From assembly GCA_025024175.1 (NCBI GenBank), contig QCXZ01000001.1, positions 15,004,001 through 15,068,000 on the forward strand: DNA of 64,000 nucleotides, read 5' to 3'. Positions 58,501 through 64,000 of the stretch are shown piece after piece. The position numbers and the translations under genes were made by a program. The DNA is from Rhyzopertha dominica (lineage: Eukaryota; Arthropoda; Insecta; Coleoptera; Bostrichidae). How positions within the stretch are numbered: position 1 is the first letter of the stretch; every line of letters starts with the position of its first letter. The notes under the pieces were generated by a model. That model worked only from the letters and a program-made list of their open reading frames with translations. It did not search any database and was not told the origin of the DNA.

Positions 58501-58828
58501 TAGATGGAACATAAGCGATACGTTACCTGGTGGCTTCTACTCTACTTACAATCTGTTACATAAATAAATATACGAACTTTTCGCACATGGCGTGTTATCG
58601 TTTTATAACAGTTATTTTTATGCACCTGTCATTATAAATAGTTAAAACACGGATCACGGATTTTCGCCGCGTTTCCGCGTAAAATAATGTAACATAATGT
58701 AGTTCAGTAAGTACCACCGTGGCGCTGCAATCTTAAATACCATTGCCATTAACTATAATCACGATTACGAGGGTGAATGCTTTCAGCGTCCATAATATAA
58801 TAAGATAATATTTTTCAAAATTTTGTTT

Positions 58829-58957
58829 GAACTTGTGTCAGGCAAATTTTGAGGTTCTTCGTCTTTGACAAAGATTACAGGTGTAATCGAAACGTCAGAC
58901 TATTAATTTTTTGTCAGTGTTTTCAAGAGACAGCGATCTATCCGACAAATATTATCT
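58829..58957 (+). repeat. dispersed repeat D, copy 2
   Basis: Near-identical inverse of 47423-47552. It starts GAACTTGTGTCAGGC and ends ATATTATCT. Confidence 0.9.
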
Positions 58958-60129
58958 TATTATATAATCACGATTAACTTCTATAAAACCGGAAGCACTT
59001 CTCAACAGCTCTTGTGATGAAAAAACGCCTTATTTTATTATTTCAAAACATGACAAATATGTTGTTTTGAATTTTCTCTCAGTTGCAATAAATCTATAGA
59101 CTGAACTGAAGTATATATGTTTATGAATAGATTGTCCGATTCTGTATCAGTGATTTGCTCAATAGGTTTAATGAGGGTTTATGTAGGGTAGGAACCGCCG
59201 TTGTGAGCATTGACTAATAGTAATAAACTATATGTCTCTTTATTTTTTATTAGTGTGAACAGACTTCGATTACAACTAATTTAATCTGCATAGATGCAAA
59301 TCGATTGGCAATTATTGGATTCGAATCGAATGGTTTTAGATCGATTCTCTATTTATACAACCTGTTAGGATCTGTTTTCGCGCAAAATCGTACTTGCATG
59401 TTAGTTACTTCATGCTGGAAGACAGTGTTATCGAAGCAGAAAGCCCCTCAGAATTATGGGAAAGCTCTTAACTAATCTACCATATCTCGACTGTATCATT
59501 ACTTCTATTAAAAAGCGGTTTGTTGAAAATACACTCCACCGTTTTCATTATCTAATTTATTACACAGGCACAAATGCAAACCATGTAATTGGAAGTCTCA
59601 AGGCAGCATGCCTTGTTCCCAAAACAGATATATGCAGCTTTAAAAATTGTGATCGCTCTATCGTGCGCAACCTGTACTGTGAGCTACCTTTCAGCAACCT
59701 GAGACAAATTAAGCCTGGCTAAGAAGTATCATAGCGGAAAGTCGGCGCAATGCTTCTGCAAATTTAATATTCGGTAGTTTAAAGAAACCCAAGAAGACTA
59801 TGTTAATTAATTATTCCTTTTTTGTAGTAAACCAGTCAACCTTTACATCGAGATACAATAAATTGGATTTCGGGAAAAATATTGAACCCTTTAATAATGT
59901 TTACTATGTATGATGTTGACGGTTCGCCACCTCGTGGAGCCTTTTTCAAAGTAGGTATGATAAGTAGCAGGGAACCAATCATTAGGTAAAGTCGGTGTGA
60001 GTTTTAACGTGGAAGAACTAATATATGATATTATGATAAATTTTATGTATATTATTTATTTCTTTTACATCGCTTATGATATGAGATACCCATTCATATT
60101 CAATACATACCTACCATAAGCAATCTCCA
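58958..60129. other. AT-rich stretch, nothing supported
   Basis: A short ATCGATTC/GAATCGAAT patch at 59292-59345 recalls the hAT-like MITE body. An 88-codon frame (59456-59722) has no domain. Confidence 0.5.
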
Positions 60130-61700
60130 ATTTAAATTTAAAGAGGTGTCGTATAACGAAGACAGGGATTCTATAAACAAGTTAAAAGATCGAAAAGCAT
60201 GGATGCCTATGGCATGAACTCTGTTATCTTAAAAACATTAATTAATGTAATTGTCATTCCGTTGACCAAGTTATTTAATAACTGTATTCGTGAGAATACT
60301 TTTCCTTCTTCATTAAAAATTTCAAAAGTTATTCCCGTTTTCAAAAAGGGCGATAATCGAGATGTTAGCAACTATCGACCTATATCCTTAGTACCCACTG
60401 TTGCCAAAATATTCGAGTCACCAATGAAAATTCAAATCAATGATTACTTCGAAGGCAATGAACCATATTCTAAGCAGCAATTAAAATTTCGCAGTAATTT
60501 GTCGACTACACTAGCAACCAATTCATTATGTGGTGAAATAATATCGGCTTTTGAAGCAAAAAAGTTTTCCTGTGCTTGCTGTCTCGATCTCTCTAAAGCT
60601 TTCGACTGTATTTCTTATGATATTTTGCTAAGTAAACTACAACAGTATCTTTTTCATGAGAACAGCATTGCAGTAATTGATTCTCACTTAAGTGGTAGAC
60701 ATCAGTTTGTATCATTAGGTAGCAGACAATCAGCAGGGCTTCAAATTCACTACGGTGTACCTCAAGGCTCAGTTCTTGGTCCGATATTGTTCCTAATTTA
60801 TATTAATTGTTTACCCCTTTCCGTTCCTGATATAAAAAGTGTCATGTTTGCTGACGACATAACACTTCTCGATGTAAACTCCTCCTTACAGGATCTACAA
60901 AATAATATGGATGTTTCCGAATCCAGCGTATACGCATGGCACATCAATAACAGGTTGTGCTTAAACAACGACAAAACACAAAAATAATATTTTTGTTACG
61001 TTAGGTCCCCGTGGTGTCACCACCGGTTAAATTATTGGGTATATATCTAGACCTGGGACTGACTTGGGAAGCCCATGTCAATTATCTTTTAACCAATATA
61101 TCTTAAAGATTCTTTGCGTTGCGCCAATTGCGCGAAGTTGTGTCTAAGGAGACCCTACTAACTGCTTACCATTCCATGATTCAAAGTGTTCTCTCTTACG
61201 TAATTTTGGTATGGGGCCATTCGCCTTTTTGTAACAAGTTATTTAAACTGCAGCGGAAAATCGTTAGACATATTGATGGCATTGATTATCGAGAAGATTG
61301 CCGCAATTCTTTCAAGTCTCTCAAAATATTGACTGTGCCTTGCATTTATATTCTGCAATGTCTTATATATATGCACGCACATGTTAGTAATTATCCCTCT
61401 TACGACCATATATATAACACTAGAAATCGCTCCCTACTAAAATCAGACTTCACAAGATTGAACAGGACTAGAACCAGCACCAGCTATTATTGTGTCAAGC
61501 TTTATAACTCACTACCCGATCATTTTAAATCACTTAGCTTTAGTTCCTACAAACGGTGTATAAAAAAGGTTCTGTTAGACAATGTCTTCTACTCAATAGA
61601 CTAAAAGATAACGCGTGTAAATTTATGTAATGTTAACACAAATAAATATTTTATTTCTATGAACTGTATATATGTTACCTACCTAATATATAAACTCTAC
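60130..61700 (+). mobile_element. 5'-truncated non-LTR retrotransposon (Jockey/CR1-like)
   Basis: Only the reverse-transcriptase half and the C-terminal tail remain; the endonuclease domain is absent. Short AATAAATATTTTATTT-type sequence follows the coding end. 5' truncation is the usual outcome of LINE insertion. The end at about 61700 is an estimate, as no target duplication was identified. Confidence 0.8.
60138..61604 (+). pseudogene. non-LTR reverse transcriptase, frameshifted
   Basis: The first conserved piece (codons around 60138-60195) is in a different frame from the main frame 60199-60987. The main frame holds F-K-K-G-D and S-N-Y-R-P-I-S-L (about residues 48-64), motif A C-L-D-L-S-K-A-F-D (about 127-135), motif B G-V-P-Q-G-S-V-L-G-P (about 186-195) and motif C M-F-A-D-D (about 215-219). 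F-A-D-D replaces the commoner Y-A-D-D and is known in the Jockey/CR1 group. At about 60985-61110 stops and a frame change break it. It resumes at 61119-61604 with the family's C-terminal tail (Y-N-S-L-P near the end). Such enzymes copy their RNA into nicked chromosomal DNA. The catalytic residues seen are intact, but this copy cannot make the protein. Confidence 0.85.
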
Positions 61701-63309
61701 CTATCATCTTACCCCCTCATCAGGCCGTTTGGCTGCCGGCGTCTTTATTAGAAGCTATTATTGGCGATTTAGACCTCAAAAACTTTTTCTAAGAAATTCG
61801 AGATGCCCTAAATCAACATATATGTATAACTTTTGTTCACCTAAAGAATGACAATAAAGCAAAAAATGATTACAAATACAACCATTCGTATAGGTACTAT
61901 ACTATCAAGATTGTTAAGCCTTAACCGGCTGAATGGAGTAGCGCAATGAATGACGCCTAGACGACCTAGACATCAGCCAGACACTTGCTCTAGGTCTTTG
62001 GGTTAGCTAGCGTGGTTACCGTCTGGTCGCCGTCTGACCAGCATCTGATAAAGTAACTGCACGATGATGATGGTGCTTCTTGCAACAACCTTCACCCCGT
62101 TACACAGGATGTCAGCCAGCGGAGCTGTGCGCTGCTCCAAGTTTACTCACCTCTGGGTAATCGAGAAATGCGCGATAGGTGATACGAATTCTGTAGAAGT
62201 AATTAGGTTTTTATTGCTTAGTTAAGTTTTAATATACAGCACGCGGTAAATGGAATAAAGAATCACTCAGATTGTAAGTTTAAAAAGTTCCGGCTATCTT
62301 AACTCCGACTGAGCGAAATTAAGACGTCCAATGTCGAAGTGCTTGTTTTCAGAAAGCATAAAATGCAAATAGATATTCATTAATGAAACTGCAGGGTTCG
62401 CAGAAAGTTATTGAGTTAATTAAAGAGAAATACGATTACGCGTATTTTATTTCGATACGTAACGCGCACGGTATGCTATAGCAATAAAGAAATTAACATT
62501 TTTGTGGCGCAAATACGTAAACCGCTGTAGTAAATTCATTGGCACATCCCCTACCGTTTTATTGACTTTGAGTGTAGCAAATTCCAATTAATATAATATA
62601 TCCTTAGCTTTGTTATTTTGATTTTAATTGGCACTACCCCCACTGCCTTTTATAGCTTGGTATAGGAAGTAATATCTTACTAAATCATAAAAGCGCAGTT
62701 TTGCTAATTATTCTTGTATAATACTAGAGTGATTCTGTCCTGTAAAACCTCATGGATGCACTCCGACGGGTATTTTATTGCAATACATACTAATCAGCTG
62801 TATTCCAGGTGCGAAATGTCCAATAAGCTAAACTGTTTTAACCTTGAATCAGTCAGTTCGAATTCCACGTACGCAAATAAATTGCCTTTATACAATATAT
62901 TTTTGCAGAACTAACTAATCTTAGCAGCTATTTTAAAGACATTTTATTAATACACGTTAGCAATTTTTATCAGTGAGGTTTTGCGCATGAATAAAAGTGC
63001 CTAAATTAAATTAATTACACATTGAAGAACTCCCCGGTCATACCATTTCTACTCAGTATCACATACAACCCATGAGGAAGTGAATCATAGATTTAATATT
63101 TGTAGAATATTTAACTTTAGTACTTGCGCAGCTTATATGCATTTTTTTACAAAACGTGATATTTGATAAAGTGCTATCATGTGCGAATCAATTAAAGGTT
63201 AACCGTATAATGAAATAAAAAAAAATTCCTTAACTAAGCTTAACTCAGGTTCATCTCCATTAATTTTTTACCAAAGTTTATGATCTACAGAAATGTAGGT
63301 AATTACTTT
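61701..63309. other. AT-rich stretch, no supported gene
   Basis: Bases 61920-62170 are GC-richer with no open frame. Nothing else was recognised. Confidence 0.5.
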
Positions 63310-63725
63310 TTTTATATTGCGTTCTTAATAAAGCCATTGTGAAAGTTGGTATGAGCAAATGACTCTGGATAAACATTAAACAGACTTCCGTCCGTAACTT
63401 CAAGGAAGGTAACAGAACGACAAAATGTTAAATGTGCTAAAACTTCAAAAAATGAAAAAATGAGCTTTTACAATAATAACTACTTATAGAAGTATTTTCT
63501 TATACCTTCGCTTCTGTGTTGTGAAAATTACTTAAATTTTAGACAATTAGGAAATTTATCATATTCATATCTTATATATTCTTGTCTAGGAGAGGGATGC
63601 CATACAAAATAAAAAGAATGTATAAAAAATCTGGTTTCATAAGACACTCATCTTTTACAAAATTTGCCTTTTTAGCTCATTTTGTTTTAAATGCGTGGGA
63701 TAAAGTTGCGTCTTATGAAACCAGT
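63310..63725 (+). repeat. weak dispersed repeat C, copy 2
   Basis: Its ends resemble those of 9335-9690. The right part contains the inverted pair CTGGTTTCATAAGAC (63631-63645) and GTCTTATGAAACCAG (63710-63724), a perfect 15-bp match that may itself be a small element. Confidence 0.4.
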
Positions 63726-64000
63726 TTAGTTTCTTTCTTATATTGAATTTTAAATCTTTACTCAGATCACTTTAGTTATTTCACTGATAAAAGTGTTGCA
63801 TCATTTAATGCTTATGTATACCTTATGTACAATCTAGGGACAATATGACACTTGACTTGCAATCATACCAATTTTGCGTTTCATGCGTATATATTATACA
63901 TATTATGATAATGATCTATCATTTTATAAGGAAAATATGTAATATTACAAAGTATACACCTTTATGAAAGGCAATTAAGAGCATTATGTTACAGCTTAGT
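63726..64000. other. AT-rich end of window
   Basis: Nothing recognised. Confidence 0.5.

Overview
This is an AT-rich, gene-poor stretch of animal nuclear DNA, most likely from an arthropod (an insect is the best guess; I cannot name the species). The reasons are one recognisable eukaryotic ribosomal protein gene (eL13), a transposon set typical of insects (BEL/Pao LTR element, piggyBac-like element, mariner-type transposase remnants, a non-LTR reverse transcriptase, several MITEs and fold-back elements), and single scattered N bases of the kind found in draft assemblies. There is nothing bacterial or phage-like: no operons, no ribosome binding sites, no CRISPR array.

Layout. 1-11.8 kb is almost empty and holds a fold-back element (575-829), one copy of a dispersed repeat (3006-3390) and a GGTTAACC-rich palindromic patch near 11.1 kb. 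11797-12291 is a hAT-like MITE with a perfect 8-bp target duplication and an ATCGATTC-rich body. 14.3-15 kb has two weak gene-like signals (a possible first coding exon and a small secreted-type reading frame). 15841-16041 is a fold-back element. 16813-17463, minus strand, is the only intact conserved gene: ribosomal protein eL13, uninterrupted by introns. 22641-25301 is a BEL/Pao LTR retrotransposon with both LTRs and target duplication, but the internal region is broken and has lost reverse transcriptase, RNase H and most of integrase. 27224-27990 and 39848-40033 hold tRNA-like sequences embedded in inverted repeats. About 30.75-31.15 kb and 46.2-46.65 kb carry decayed Tc1/mariner-type transposase fragments. 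33001-36356 is a complete-ended piggyBac-like element (TTAA duplications, inverted ends) whose transposase is frameshifted and split by about 1 kb of unrelated sequence. 44428-45073 is a striking fold-back element with 170-bp near-perfect arms. 57-59 kb has second copies of several dispersed repeats and a short MITE. 60.13-61.6 kb is a 5'-truncated non-LTR retrotransposon.

How it fits together: apart from eL13, the recognisable coding matter is dead transposon protein. The most abundant signal is non-autonomous inverted-repeat elements that must depend on enzymes encoded elsewhere. The most unusual structure is the family in which a tRNA-like (Pol III promoter-like) module sits inside or at the ends of inverted repeats. 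Large parts of the window (about 3.5-9.3, 18.2-20.8, 36.4-39.0, 47.8-57.0 and 61.7-63.3 kb) show no gene I can support. They may be intergenic, or introns of a gene whose exons are too short to recognise here.
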